Assembly (NCBI RefSeq): GCF_003319175.1
Contig: NZ_QOHK01000005.1
Span: forward strand, 124,001 to 188,000
Reading direction: 5' to 3'
Length of the DNA stretch: 64,000 bases
Source: Blastococcus sp. TF02-8
GTDB lineage: Bacteria > Actinomycetota > Actinomycetes > Mycobacteriales > Geodermatophilaceae
Below are positions 8,152 through 16,469 of the stretch, one piece after another. The notes below the pieces were generated by a model that saw nothing but the letters and a program-made list of their open reading frames with translations, was not told the origin of the DNA and made no database searches. The first letter of the stretch is position 1; each line of letters begins with the position of its first letter. The translations under genes were made by a program, and so were the position numbers.

Positions 8152-8623
8152 CCCCCGTGTGGTCGAACTGCTCAACGACGCGTTGACCTTCGAGCTCACC
8201 GTCACCAACACGTACTTCCTGAACGCGCGCATGCTGGACGCGTGGGGCCTGCCGAAGCTCGGCAAGGTCTTCTACGACCTCTCCATCGACGAGATGCGCG
8301 ACGCCGACGCCCTCATCCAGCGCGTGCTGCTCTTCGACGGACACCCCAACGTGCAGCGCCTGGGCGCCATCCGCGTGGGCGAGACGGCCGAGGAGATGCT
8401 GGTCCTCGCCCTCGACAGCGAGAAGGCCGCCGTCGCGCAGTTCAACGCGTCCGCGAAGGAGTGCCACGAGCTCGGCGACCACGGCACCGCCTCTGTGTTC
8501 GAGGAGATGGTCCTCGACGAGGAGAAGCACGCCGACTGGTTCGAGGCCCAGCTCGCCGCCATCGAGCGGGTCGGCGCCCCGCAGTACCTCGCGGCACAGA
8601 TCGTGACCGAGACGCCCGCGTGA
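8138..8623 (+). CDS. bfr: Bacterioferritin with a changed ferroxidase ligand
   Basis: A 161-residue ferritin-like protein that stores iron in a 24-mer shell. Glu19, Glu52, the heme-ligand Met53 and the late DEEKHADW motif (Glu and His ligands) match Bfr. The first helix-pair motif reads DEMRDAD where Bfr normally has DEM(K/R)HAD, so a ferroxidase His is replaced by Asp55. This may alter iron oxidation at the di-iron site. The GTG start overlaps bfd, consistent with coupled translation. A strong terminator follows. Confidence 0.88.
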   Translation: MQPVSPRVVELLNDALTFELTVTNTYFLNARMLDAWGLPKLGKVFYDLSIDEMRDADALIQRVLLFDGHPNVQRLGAIRVGETAEEMLVLALDSEKAAVAQFNASAKECHELGDHGTASVFEEMVLDEEKHADWFEAQLAAIERVGAPQYLAAQIVTETPA

Positions 8624-8635
8624 GCTGACCCCACC

Positions 8636-8678
8636 ACGACGAAGGCCCTCTCCCGACCCGGGAGGGGGCCTTCGTCGT
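8636..8678 (+). terminator. Intrinsic terminator after bfr
   Basis: A long hairpin with arms 8636-8654 and 8660-8678; 18 of 19 pairs are Watson-Crick plus one G-T wobble. It starts 13 nt after the bfr stop. Confidence 0.75.
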
Positions 8679-8734
8679 CCTGGTCGCCCGGGCCCCTGGC
8701 CCGGACCGGTCGTCGTGTGCAAGACTCGGCGAAG

Positions 8735-8753
8735 CCAGGTGAGGCTTGCCTAA
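8735..8753 (+). promoter_or_regulatory. Iron box upstream of siderophore-interacting reductase
   Basis: CCAGGTGAGGCTTGCCTAA keeps the AGGT, AGGCT and CCTAA parts of the IdeR/DmdR consensus, 40 nt before the start at 8793. It suggests iron-dependent repression. Confidence 0.62.
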
Positions 8754-8792
8754 GTCGGAAGACGGTCCACCTGCCGAGCAGTGGGAGCCCGC

Positions 8793-9728
8793 GTGACCGT
8801 CGAGACCGTGCAGGTCCCCGCCTACCGCACCTTCCCGGTCCAGGTGGCGCAGGTGCAGCGGCTGAGCCCGAGCTTCCTGCGGGTCACCTTCACCGGCCCG
8901 GAGCTCGACGTCTTCGCCTCCAACGGCTTCGACCAGCGGATCAAGGTGCTCCTCCCGCTGCCCGGTCGCGGCATCGTCGACTGCCCGGCCGGCGACGACT
9001 GGTACGGCGCGTGGCGCGCACTCCCGCCGGAGCAGCAGATGCCGATCCGGACCTACACCGTGCGCGCCGCCCGGCCGGAGCTGCTCGAGGTCGACGTCGA
9101 CTTCGTCCTGCACGGCGCCACCGGACCGGCCTCGGCCTGGGCCGAGCGGGCCGTCGTCGGCGACGAGGTCGTGCTGGTCGGACCCAACGCCCGGTTCGCC
9201 GGGCCCACCGGCGGCTTCGAGTGGCACCCTCCGGCGGACGCCTCCTGCCTGCTGCTCGCCGGTGACGAGACGGCGGTGCCCGCGATCTGCGCCATCGTCG
9301 AGTCCCTGCCCGAGGGGCAGCACGCGCGGGTCCTGCTCGAGGTGCCCGAGGCCGGCGACGTCCTGAACGTGGCCGCGCCGCGCGGCGTCGAGATCACCTG
9401 GCTCCCGCGGCAGCCGGCCGCAGCGACCATCCCCGCACCCCGCGGGCAGCTGCTCACCGCGGCCGTCGTCGCCGCCGTGCTCGAGCTCGGCGACCGGCTC
9501 GCCCCCTCCCCCGCGGCCGAGCTCGCCGACGTCGACGTCGACTCCGAGATCCTGTGGGAGGTGCCCGACGACACCACCGCGCGCGGCTCCTCCGGCGTCT
9601 ACGCCTGGCTGGCCGGCGAGGCGGGCGTGGTCAAGGGCCTCCGGCGGCACCTGGTGCGCGACGTCGGCGTCGACCGCCGTTCGGTGGCCTTCATGGGTTA
9701 CTGGCGCGCCGGTCGCGTCTCCGACTGA
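8793..9728 (+). CDS. Siderophore-interacting FAD-dependent reductase
   Basis: A 311-residue protein of the ViuB/SIP family, which releases iron from imported ferric siderophores by reduction. The flavin-binding motif RTYTVR is at 86-91. The C-terminal nucleotide-binding half has LLLAGDETAVPAICAI and ends with FMGYWRAGR, all typical. The GTG at 8793 was chosen because GGGAG at 8783-8787 precedes it by 5 nt; a GTG at 8781 has no such site. It is behind its own iron box and next to the iron storage genes. Confidence 0.85.
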   Translation: MTVETVQVPAYRTFPVQVAQVQRLSPSFLRVTFTGPELDVFASNGFDQRIKVLLPLPGRGIVDCPAGDDWYGAWRALPPEQQMPIRTYTVRAARPELLEVDVDFVLHGATGPASAWAERAVVGDEVVLVGPNARFAGPTGGFEWHPPADASCLLLAGDETAVPAICAIVESLPEGQHARVLLEVPEAGDVLNVAAPRGVEITWLPRQPAAATIPAPRGQLLTAAVVAAVLELGDRLAPSPAAELADVDVDSEILWEVPDDTTARGSSGVYAWLAGEAGVVKGLRRHLVRDVGVDRRSVAFMGYWRAGRVSD

Positions 9729-9738
9729 CGCCTGCGTT

Positions 9739-9751
9739 TGACACCGTGTCA
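9739..9751. promoter_or_regulatory. Palindromic operator candidate TGACACCGTGTCA
   Basis: A 13-bp perfect palindrome (6-bp arms, central C) in the gap before the small gene at 9774. A related half (GGTGTCAC) is at 9758-9765. The nearest regulator is the MerR protein at 9970-10737. Confidence 0.45.
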
Positions 9752-9773
9752 GCGGCCGGTGTCACATGGAGGA

Positions 9774-9992
9774 ATGCCTGGCTACGACGTGCTCGCGACC
9801 GATGGCCTGAGCATCATCGGGACCGTCGGCTTCTTCGTGCCTGCCGCCATCCTGGTGGCCCTCGTCGCCGGCGCGGTGATCCGCGACCGTCGGCTCAGCG
9901 CCCGTGAGGCGGCCGAGGAGTCCACCCGCGAGGCCCACGCCCGTGAGGCACTCCCCGAGCAGGACTCCCCTACTCGTCCTCGAGCTGACTGA
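9774..9992 (+). CDS. Small single-pass membrane protein
   Basis: A 72-residue protein with one membrane segment at about residues 14-35, then a charged Glu/Arg/Ala-rich tail. No family recognised. The start is uncertain: ATG 9774 directly follows GGAGGA, whereas GTG 9759 or GTG 9789 are alternatives. Its end overlaps, on opposite strands, the end of the MerR gene by 23 bp. Confidence 0.5.
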   Translation: MPGYDVLATDGLSIIGTVGFFVPAAILVALVAGAVIRDRRLSAREAAEESTREAHAREALPEQDSPTRPRAD

Positions 9993-10737
9993 GCGCGGCC
10001 TCCACCGCGACCTCCACCTCGGTCGCCATCTCCGAGCGGAAGGCCGCGAGCATCGCCTGCGCCGCGACCGGCTGCAACCGGGTGACCGTCGCCAGGATCT
10101 CGTCCAGCCGCTCCCGTGGCGCTCCGGCGGCCACGAAGTCGGCCCACCCGGTGTCGACGAACATCTGGACGTAGGTGCGCGCGATCTCCCGCACGTGCTC
10201 ATTCACCCGGGCCTGCGCCGCGATCAGCGCCGCGGGCGGGACGCCCAGCTCCACCACCTGCAGGCCGGCCATCAGCAGCGCCGGGTCGAGGATCCGCAGT
10301 CGCCCGTCGTCGAGGCGCTCCACCAGCCCCAGGTCGATCAGCTGGTCGACCACCTCCGGCTGCTCGGGGACACCGGCGCGCGCGGCGAGCTCGGCGCCGG
10401 TCGTCACCTCCGGTTCCGGGGGCAGCCACGGCGCGAGCAGCGCGCGGTGCAGCGCCAGGGTCGCCGAGCTCGCCGTGGGCGGCGCGCTCGCCAGCGTGCG
10501 TTCGATCATGGCCAGCGAGTAGCCCTCGGCGAGCATCTCCCGGACCAGCAGGAGCCGGGCGACGTGCTCGCGGCCGTAGTACCCGGTGCGGCCGACCATG
10601 CGCGGCGGCGGCAGCAGCCCGCGGGCGGAGTAGGCACGCACGTTGCGCACGGTCACGCCGACCCGGGCGGCCAGCTCGTCGACGGTCAGCTCGGGTTCGG
10701 TCGGCTCGCCGGCGGGGTCGGTCCGTGCTGCACTCAC
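9970..10737 (-). CDS. MerR-family transcriptional regulator
   Basis: A 255-residue regulator. The N-terminal winged helix (about 17-85) contains ELTVDELAARVGV, VRNVRAYSARGLLPPP and GYYGREHVARL, the recognisable MerR signature. The long C-terminal domain (about 95-255) is helical and has no metal-binding cysteines, so it is not a classical metal sensor. The GTG at 10737 has GGAGA upstream. It is divergent from the membrane/cupredoxin trio at 10846, which it probably controls. Two CACCGTG-containing sites flank the gene (9739-9751, 10800-10810). Confidence 0.85.
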   Translation of the reverse strand: MSAARTDPAGEPTEPELTVDELAARVGVTVRNVRAYSARGLLPPPRMVGRTGYYGREHVARLLLVREMLAEGYSLAMIERTLASAPPTASSATLALHRALLAPWLPPEPEVTTGAELAARAGVPEQPEVVDQLIDLGLVERLDDGRLRILDPALLMAGLQVVELGVPPAALIAAQARVNEHVREIARTYVQMFVDTGWADFVAAGAPRERLDEILATVTRLQPVAAQAMLAAFRSEMATEVEVAVEAALSQLEDE

Positions 10738-10799
10738 GCGCTCTCCATTCCCGTCGTGACCACACGGTAAGCCGCTCGTTCTATGTATCAGTTGTCGAT

Positions 10800-10810
10800 G
10801 TCACCGTGAT
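10800..10810. promoter_or_regulatory. Operator candidate GTCACCGTGAT
   Basis: Contains TCAC-C-GTGA and shares the core CACCGTG with the palindrome at 9739-9751. It lies between the divergent MerR gene and the gene at 10846. Confidence 0.35.
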
Positions 10811-10845
10811 GGGTGTTCCATAGCCCCATGCTTCGAGGAGAAGTC

Positions 10846-12693
10846 ATGCCCCTGGCTGCTGCCGAGTCCCGTCCCGCCGGCGGTGCCGCGCTGGGCGAGG
10901 TCTTCCTCGCGACCGGCATCGGGCTCGGTCTCACCGTCGTCCTGCTCGCCCTGGTCTGGCTGCACCGGACCCGGCGCTCGGCCGTGCTGACCCGGATCGG
11001 GGACCGGCTCGGAGCCGCCACCGGCGTCCCGGCCTGGGTGGCCCTGCCGACGATCCTGACGACGGTCTCGCTGCTGGTCGCCCTGCTCGGGATGCTGTGG
11101 GACATCTCGCTGCACATCGGCGTCGGCCGCGACGAGGGGCCGCTGGCCAACCCGGCGCACTACCTGATCCTCTTCGGGCTCTTCGGCGTCTTCGCCGGCG
11201 GTGTCTTCGCCTGCGCGATGCCCCTGGACGAGAAGCCGGGCCCCGCGGCCATCCACTTCGTCCGCGGCTGGGACGTGCCCGTCGGGGGCGTGCTGCTCAC
11301 CGCTGCGGGCTTCTACGCCCTCCTCGGCTTCCCCCTCGACGACGTGTGGCACCGGCTCTTCGGTCAGGACGTCACCCTCTGGGGCCCGACGCACCTGATG
11401 CTCATCGGCGGCGCGGGGCTCTCCATCATCGGCCTGCTGATCCTCGAGCAGGAGGGCCACGGCGGTCTCTCCACCGACGACGGCGACCGCAAGGTCGGGC
11501 AGCTCCCGCGCTTCCTCCGCCAGGCCGCGGCGATGGGCGGCCTGCTGCTGGGCCTGTCGGTCTTCCAGGGCGAGTACGACTTCGACGTGCCGCAGTTCCG
11601 GCTGGTGCTCGAGCCGTTCATGATCGCCGGGGCCGCGGGCATGGCGCTGGTCGCGGCCCGGCTGTTCATCGGCCGTGGTGGCGCGCTCGCCGCCACCGCG
11701 TTCTTCCTCGTCATCCGCGGCGCGATCGCGCTGATCGTCGGGCCGGGCTTCGGCGAGATCGTGCCGAGCTTCCCGCTCTACCTCGGCTCGGCGATCGTGA
11801 TCGAGCTGCTCGCGCTCTCGGTCGCGCTCACCCGCAAGCCGCTCGTCTTCGGCGCGGTGGGCGGTGTGCTGATCGGCACGGTCGGCCACGCCACCGAGGC
11901 CGTGTGGACCCACTTCACCCAGACGCTCTCCTGGGGCAGCGACATCCTCGTCGAGGGCACGCTGATGGCCATCGCGGGTGGGGTCGCCGGCGGGCTGCTC
12001 GGCGGCCTGCTCGCCGCCGGTCTACGACGGCGGCTGCCGCGCCCGGCCCTCGCCCGGACCGTGCTGCTCGCCTCGCTCGCCGTGCTGGCCGCGTGCGTCA
12101 CCAACGGCTTGATCGCGACGGTTCCCGACGACGTCGAGGCCACCTTCACGATCGACGACGTCACCGACTCACCGCGCACCGCGAACATCGCCGTCCAGCT
12201 GGACCCGGCCGACTTCGTCGACGACCCGTCGTGGGTGCAGATCACGGCATGGCAGGGCCAGGGCCTCGTGGTGACCCCGCTGGAGAAGGTCGGCGAGGGC
12301 GAGTACCGCACCACCGAGCCGGTGCCGCTGCACGACGACTGGAAGACGCTGCTGCGCGTCCACGACGGCCGGGTGCTGACCGCCTTCCCGATCTACCTGC
12401 CCGAGGACCCGGCCATCCCCGCCGACGAGATCCGCGCGGACGACGGCGTGACCCGCGACGCCATCCCGGAGATCGACATCCTCCAGCGCGAGCTCAAGGA
12501 GTCCGGGGGCGGCCTCTGGCTGGTGGCCAACCTGGTCGTGCTGGCCTGCACCCTCGCGCTGATCGCCGGTATGTCCTGGGGCGTCGGCCGCTACTCCCGC
12601 CGGGCCAGCCTGCGCGAGCCCTTCGTGGACGCGCCGGCGGACAGCCCCGCGGAGGGCGCCACCGCCACGGGCCCGGGGACGGTGCGCCGGTGA
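10846..12693 (+). CDS. Polytopic membrane protein with extracytoplasmic beta domain, unknown
   Basis: A 615-residue protein. About ten membrane segments fill residues 15-430, with DISLHIGVGRDEGPLANPAHY in the first loop (His and Asp rich), similar conserved His residues in several helices (HLML, HATEAVWTHF). A soluble domain at about 440-570 looks beta rich, and one more membrane segment follows (about 570-592). I do not recognise a named family. The start ATG 10846 has GAGGAG at 10835-10840. The next two genes overlap start to stop, so the three products likely work together in the membrane. Conserved His and the cupredoxin neighbour hint at metal or electron handling (inference). Confidence 0.72.
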   Translation: MPLAAAESRPAGGAALGEVFLATGIGLGLTVVLLALVWLHRTRRSAVLTRIGDRLGAATGVPAWVALPTILTTVSLLVALLGMLWDISLHIGVGRDEGPLANPAHYLILFGLFGVFAGGVFACAMPLDEKPGPAAIHFVRGWDVPVGGVLLTAAGFYALLGFPLDDVWHRLFGQDVTLWGPTHLMLIGGAGLSIIGLLILEQEGHGGLSTDDGDRKVGQLPRFLRQAAAMGGLLLGLSVFQGEYDFDVPQFRLVLEPFMIAGAAGMALVAARLFIGRGGALAATAFFLVIRGAIALIVGPGFGEIVPSFPLYLGSAIVIELLALSVALTRKPLVFGAVGGVLIGTVGHATEAVWTHFTQTLSWGSDILVEGTLMAIAGGVAGGLLGGLLAAGLRRRLPRPALARTVLLASLAVLAACVTNGLIATVPDDVEATFTIDDVTDSPRTANIAVQLDPADFVDDPSWVQITAWQGQGLVVTPLEKVGEGEYRTTEPVPLHDDWKTLLRVHDGRVLTAFPIYLPEDPAIPADEIRADDGVTRDAIPEIDILQRELKESGGGLWLVANLVVLACTLALIAGMSWGVGRYSRRASLREPFVDAPADSPAEGATATGPGTVRR

Positions 12694-13106
12694 GCCGGCG
12701 GATCCTCGCCACCGCCCTGCTGCCCCTCTGCCTGGTCGTCGCCGGCTGCGCCGGCACGGAGGCGCCGGACGCCTCCGAACCCACCGCGACGACGTCCGGC
12801 GCCGCCGAGAGCAGCGCGTCGTCCTCGGCGCCGGCCGACGACGCACGCACGTCGCTGGCGGTGGAGGTCGCGGGCGGCCAGGTCACCGGGGACACCGGCC
12901 GGGTGCCGGTCGCCCTCGGTGACCGGGTCACGATCTCCATCACCAGCGACACCGCCGACGAGGCGCACCTGCACGGGTACGACGTCGAGACCGCGCTGAG
13001 CCCCGGCACCCCCGCGCAGCTGAACGTCGACGCGACCATCCCGGGTGTGTTCGAGCTCGAGCTGCACGAGTCCGGAACGGTGCTGCTGACGCTGCAGGTC
13101 GGATGA
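12690..13106 (+). CDS. Cupredoxin-like lipoprotein
   Basis: A 138-residue lipoprotein. The signal peptide ends in LVVAGC with lipidation at Cys20, followed by a Ser/Ala/Thr linker to about 60. The domain at 60-138 has EAHLHGYDVE and GVFELELHESGTVLLTLQV, which is the fold pattern of small cupredoxin-like domains near copper and iron transport proteins. The usual Cys and Met copper ligands are not evident; His residues are. Start GTG and stop both overlap neighbours by 4 nt. Confidence 0.65.
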   Translation: MSRRILATALLPLCLVVAGCAGTEAPDASEPTATTSGAAESSASSSAPADDARTSLAVEVAGGQVTGDTGRVPVALGDRVTISITSDTADEAHLHGYDVETALSPGTPAQLNVDATIPGVFELELHESGTVLLTLQVG

Positions 13107-14407
13107 CCCTGCTCGCCCACGGGGTCGGGTCGCGCACCGACCTCCCCATCCCGCTCGGGCTGGCCCTGTACGGCGCGGGCGCGGCGATCCTGATCAGCTT
13201 CGCCGCGCTGCTGCTCTTCTGGCGGTCGCCGCGGCTCGGCGGACCCGAGTCGGGCCGGGCGCTGCCGAGCGCCGTCCAGCGGTTCGCCGACAGCGCCGGC
13301 GTCCGCCGGACCCTGCAGGCGATCACGCTCGCCCTGCTCGCGCTCGTGCTGGCCGTGGCCCTCGCCGGACCGGAGGACACGTCCCGCAACCTCGCCCCGT
13401 GGGTGCTCTACGTGACCTTCTGGGTGGGGCTGGTGCCGGCCAGCCTGCTGCTCGGACCCGTGTGGCGGGTGGTCAACCCGCTGCGCCTGGTCCACCGCCT
13501 GCTGGGCGGCCTGGTGCGGTCCGCCCCCGGCGCCGGCCGGCTCCCCGCGCTCGGGCTCTGGCCGGCGACGATCTCCCTCGTCGCCTTCCTGTGGCTCGAG
13601 CTGGTCTACCCCGCCCGCTCGGACCCGGGCACCGTGGCCGTCTTCCTCCTCGCCTACGTCGTGGTGCACACCGGGCTCGCCCTCTGGTTCGGCGAGGGCT
13701 GGTTCGCCGCCGGCGACGGCTTCGAGGTGTACTCCTCGGTCATCGCCCGGCTCTCCCCCTGGGGCCGGCGTCCCGACGGGCGGCTGGTGCTGCGCAACCC
13801 CCTGACCAACGCCACCGCGACCCCCGAGACGCCCGGGCTGGCCGCCGTCGTCGTCGTCCTGCTCGGGTCGACCGCCTTCGATGGCCTGTCCCGCACGGTC
13901 TGGTGGCAGACCGGCCCCGGGTCGGCGAACGACTCGCTCTCGGGCACGCTCGGGCTGGCGAGCAGCATCGCGCTGGTGGCCGGTCTCTACCTGCTCGGCA
14001 CCCGCCTCTCCGGTCGGCTGGCCGAGCAGCCCACCGGGATCCAGCCGCGGCGCTACGCGGCGACGGTCATCCCGATCGCGCTGGGCTACACCGTCGCGCA
14101 CTACTTCAGCCTGCTGTTCCTCGACGGCCAGACGACGTGGATCCTCGCCAGCAACCCGTTCGGCACACCGGGGCTGGACCTCTTCGGCACCTACGGCAAC
14201 GTCGTGGACCTCACCGCGGTCAGCCCCGACACGATCGCCTACGTCCAGGTCGGCGGTGTCATCACCGGGCACGTGGCCGGGGTGACCCTGGCGCACGAGC
14301 GGGCGCTGCTCTCCGAGCGTCACGCCCGAGCGTCGGACCAGCTGCCGCTCGTGGTGGTGATGGTGCTCTTCACCGTGGGCGGCCTGGGGCTGCTGTTCGG
14401 CTTCTGA
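13103..14407 (+). CDS. Polytopic membrane protein, third member of trio
   Basis: A 434-residue protein with about ten to twelve membrane segments. Motifs include HTGLALWFGEGWF in the middle and GHVAGVTLAHERAL near the C-terminus, both with His residues within or near the membrane. I recognise no named family. It starts in the ATGA overlap with the lipoprotein gene. The gene order polytopic protein, cupredoxin lipoprotein, polytopic protein suggests a membrane complex rather than separate functions. A weak hairpin (CCCC-TTC-GGGG, 14425-14435) follows. Confidence 0.7.
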   Translation: MTLLAHGVGSRTDLPIPLGLALYGAGAAILISFAALLLFWRSPRLGGPESGRALPSAVQRFADSAGVRRTLQAITLALLALVLAVALAGPEDTSRNLAPWVLYVTFWVGLVPASLLLGPVWRVVNPLRLVHRLLGGLVRSAPGAGRLPALGLWPATISLVAFLWLELVYPARSDPGTVAVFLLAYVVVHTGLALWFGEGWFAAGDGFEVYSSVIARLSPWGRRPDGRLVLRNPLTNATATPETPGLAAVVVVLLGSTAFDGLSRTVWWQTGPGSANDSLSGTLGLASSIALVAGLYLLGTRLSGRLAEQPTGIQPRRYAATVIPIALGYTVAHYFSLLFLDGQTTWILASNPFGTPGLDLFGTYGNVVDLTAVSPDTIAYVQVGGVITGHVAGVTLAHERALLSERHARASDQLPLVVVMVLFTVGGLGLLFGF

Positions 14408-14532
14408 CCGCGTCGACCACCTCACCCCTTCGGGGCAACCGGCGGCGCGGCACTCCAGCCCACCTGACGGACGGTCGATGGGACGGGTGCACGACCGGCA
14501 CCTCACCGGTCCGACGCAGAAGGAGCTGACCG

Positions 14533-14805
14533 GTGATCGCACTCACCTGCCGCAACGGCGAGCACTTCTCCGTCGACCCGGACCACATCGAGCGCATCGA
14601 GCACCACGGCGACACGCTGGTGGTCCTCGTCGACGGCACCCACTTCGTGACCGAGACGGCGTTCGACGACGTCATCCGGTCGATCAGCGTGCACCGCGCC
14701 GGCGCCCTCGCCGCCCGCGCGCGTCTGCTCAACGGGTTCGCCGCGACCCCGACCGCCACCCGGTTGGCCCGTCGGCATGGCATCGTCACCGCCACCGCCG
14801 ACTGA
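14533..14805 (+). CDS. Orphan FlbD/SwrD-like protein
   Basis: A 90-residue protein. Its first 50 residues follow the pattern of FlbD/SwrD: MIxLTxxNGxxFxVxPDxIExIE, then DTLVVLVDGTHFVTE and DDVIRSI. In Firmicutes and spirochaetes this family sits in flagellar operons and raises motor torque. There are no flagellar genes in this window. The C-terminal 40 residues (basic, Ala/Arg rich) are extra. GTG 14533 has AGGAG at 14521-14525. It is 18 nt before the AfsA-like gene, so the two are likely co-transcribed. Confidence 0.62.
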   Translation: MIALTCRNGEHFSVDPDHIERIEHHGDTLVVLVDGTHFVTETAFDDVIRSISVHRAGALAARARLLNGFAATPTATRLARRHGIVTATAD

Positions 14806-14823
14806 CCTCCCCCGGAGGACCCC

Positions 14824-15750
14824 ATGCCGAACGTTCCCTCCGGTGAGCTGCTGACCGCTGAAGAAGCCGTCGTCCTGGCGAGCTCGCTGAGCACCTGGCG
14901 CACGGTCGATCGCCGGCTGGTGCACAAGTCGGCGCTGACCGAGGTGCTCGTCACCGACCTGCGGTCCCTCTCCGACGACGTCGTCGCCGTGGCCGCGCAG
15001 TGGCCCCGCGTGCACCCGGTCTTCCAGCCCACGCTCGACGAGGACCCGGACCCCGTGCTGTTCGTGGAGACGCTCCGCCAGGCCGGCATCCTGCTCACCC
15101 ACGAGCTGCTCGGGGTGCCGCTGGGCCACCACTTCGTCTTCGAGTCCATCGCCGCGCGGTACCTGCGCCCCGGACCGCGGCCTCGCCTGGACCGGGACTC
15201 CGTCGTCCTGCTCGGTGTCGGGGTGTCGCCACGCCTCCGGGACGGTCACGTGGCGGGAGCGGACCTGCGGATCGAGGCGTGGTCGGGCTCGGAGCGCTTC
15301 GCCGTGGCCCGGGCGTCCTACCGCTGCCTGCCGCCGCACGTCTACGCACGGCTGCGGTCCCTCGGCGCTCGGGACGCCGTGCCCGCCGCGATCCCGCGAC
15401 CCCGTGCGGCGGAGGAGACCACGACGGCGCTCGCCGTCGACCTCCGGCATCCCACGTTCTTCGACCACCCGGCCGATCACCTGCCGGGCATGCTCCTGAT
15501 CGACGCCGCGCTGCGGGCCGGGCGGCGGGCGGTCCGCGACGGCGGGGAACCGTGGGACTTCGACCTGCGGTTCGAGCGGTTCGCCGAGCTGGGGGCGCCG
15601 ACCTCGATCACGACCCGGCCCGCCGGTTCCGGCGTGGAGGTGGTGGTGAGCCAGCCGGCCGGCGTCGTCGCACTCGGACAGGTGAGCGGCTACGCGACCG
15701 TCCCGGCCGAGTCGCGGTCAGCGGGTCCGCTCCCCGCCGGTCGCAGCTGA
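14824..15750 (+). CDS. AfsA-family gamma-butyrolactone synthase
   Basis: A 308-residue protein with two A-factor hotdog repeats: LVHKSALTEVLVTD at 32-45 and HPTFFDHPADHLPGMLLIDA at 209-228, the signature of AfsA/ScbA/BarX. These enzymes join a beta-ketoacyl-ACP to dihydroxyacetone phosphate to start gamma-butyrolactone hormones. GGAGGA precedes the ATG. Its 3' end overlaps, on opposite strands, the TetR gene by 61 bp, as in Streptomyces synthase/receptor pairs although those are often divergent. The pair suggests a density-dependent hormone circuit. Confidence 0.88.
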   Translation: MPNVPSGELLTAEEAVVLASSLSTWRTVDRRLVHKSALTEVLVTDLRSLSDDVVAVAAQWPRVHPVFQPTLDEDPDPVLFVETLRQAGILLTHELLGVPLGHHFVFESIAARYLRPGPRPRLDRDSVVLLGVGVSPRLRDGHVAGADLRIEAWSGSERFAVARASYRCLPPHVYARLRSLGARDAVPAAIPRPRAAEETTTALAVDLRHPTFFDHPADHLPGMLLIDAALRAGRRAVRDGGEPWDFDLRFERFAELGAPTSITTRPAGSGVEVVVSQPAGVVALGQVSGYATVPAESRSAGPLPAGRS

Positions 15751-16379
15751 GGCAGGACCAGCTTCCAGAAGTTCTCGAGCCGAGCGACCAGGTCCCGCCG
15801 GTTGGTGAGCTCCCAGGAGACCTGCTGCATGCCGAAGAAGCTCGCCACGATGGCCTGGGCCGTGCCCTCCGGTTCCACCGCGTCGTTGATCTGGCCGCAG
15901 CGCTGCCCTTCGGTGATCAGCGAGCAGAGCGCACCCTGCCACCCGACGTAGGGCTGCGGGAGCTTGGCCAGGGCCTCGGCCGGGAGCTCGGCCAGCAGCC
16001 GCTTCGCCGCCTGCGTGGTGAGGTCGTTGCTGAACTGGTCCGCGGCCTTGTAGGTGACCGCGACCAGCGCGTCGAGGGCGTCGTCGTGCGCCGCGATGAC
16101 CGCACCGAGCATCGGCGGCCAGCTGGCGTACATCTGTCGCACGATCTCGAGGGCGATCTCCTCCTTGGAGGGGAAGTGCCAGTAGACCGCACCCTTGGTC
16201 ATCCCGGTGCCCGCGACGATGTCGGTGAGCGATGCGCTCGCGTAACCGCGCTCGCTGAAGAGCGCGGCCGCGGCGTCGACGATGAGCCGGCGCGTCGCGG
16301 CACTGTCACTGGCCCGTCCACGGGGTCGACGCCGGTCGGAAGCAGCGCCGGGCTGCGCCGTGTCCACCGGCTCCACCAC
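15690..16379 (-). CDS. TetR regulator, probable butyrolactone receptor (ArpA/ScbR-like)
   Basis: About 229 residues. After a short basic leader, ATRRLIVDAAAALFSERGYA and TGMTKGAVYWHFPSKEEIA form the N-terminal helix-turn-helix with the wording typical of ArpA/ScbR. The helical ligand-binding domain follows and includes conserved Trp residues. The start is uncertain: three consecutive GTG codons (16374-16382) lie 3-9 nt after GGAGG, so I took GTG 16379; ATG 16403 has no ribosome-binding site. Partner is the convergent AfsA-like gene. A 10-bp palindrome at 16470-16479 lies in its promoter region. Confidence 0.82.
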   Translation of the reverse strand: MVEPVDTAQPGAASDRRRPRGRASDSAATRRLIVDAAAALFSERGYASASLTDIVAGTGMTKGAVYWHFPSKEEIALEIVRQMYASWPPMLGAVIAAHDDALDALVAVTYKAADQFSNDLTTQAAKRLLAELPAEALAKLPQPYVGWQGALCSLITEGQRCGQINDAVEPEGTAQAIVASFFGMQQVSWELTNRRDLVARLENFWKLVLPQLRPAGSGPADRDSAGTVA

Positions 16380-16469
16380 CACGTTCCTCCATCGTTCCGG
16401 CATGCTCGCGATGGGCGAGCGTAGCGGTAGGAGCTGTGATTCGCGGCGTCCTCTCATCTCGCCGGGTGA

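Noticed and set aside
10801-11913. Long leftward frame opposite the membrane protein gene
   Set aside because: Composition is Arg/Glu/Asp/His rich without domains, typical of the antisense frame of a hydrophobic protein.
14425-14435. Terminator after the membrane trio
   Set aside because: The stem is only four to five bp; too weak to list as a terminator.
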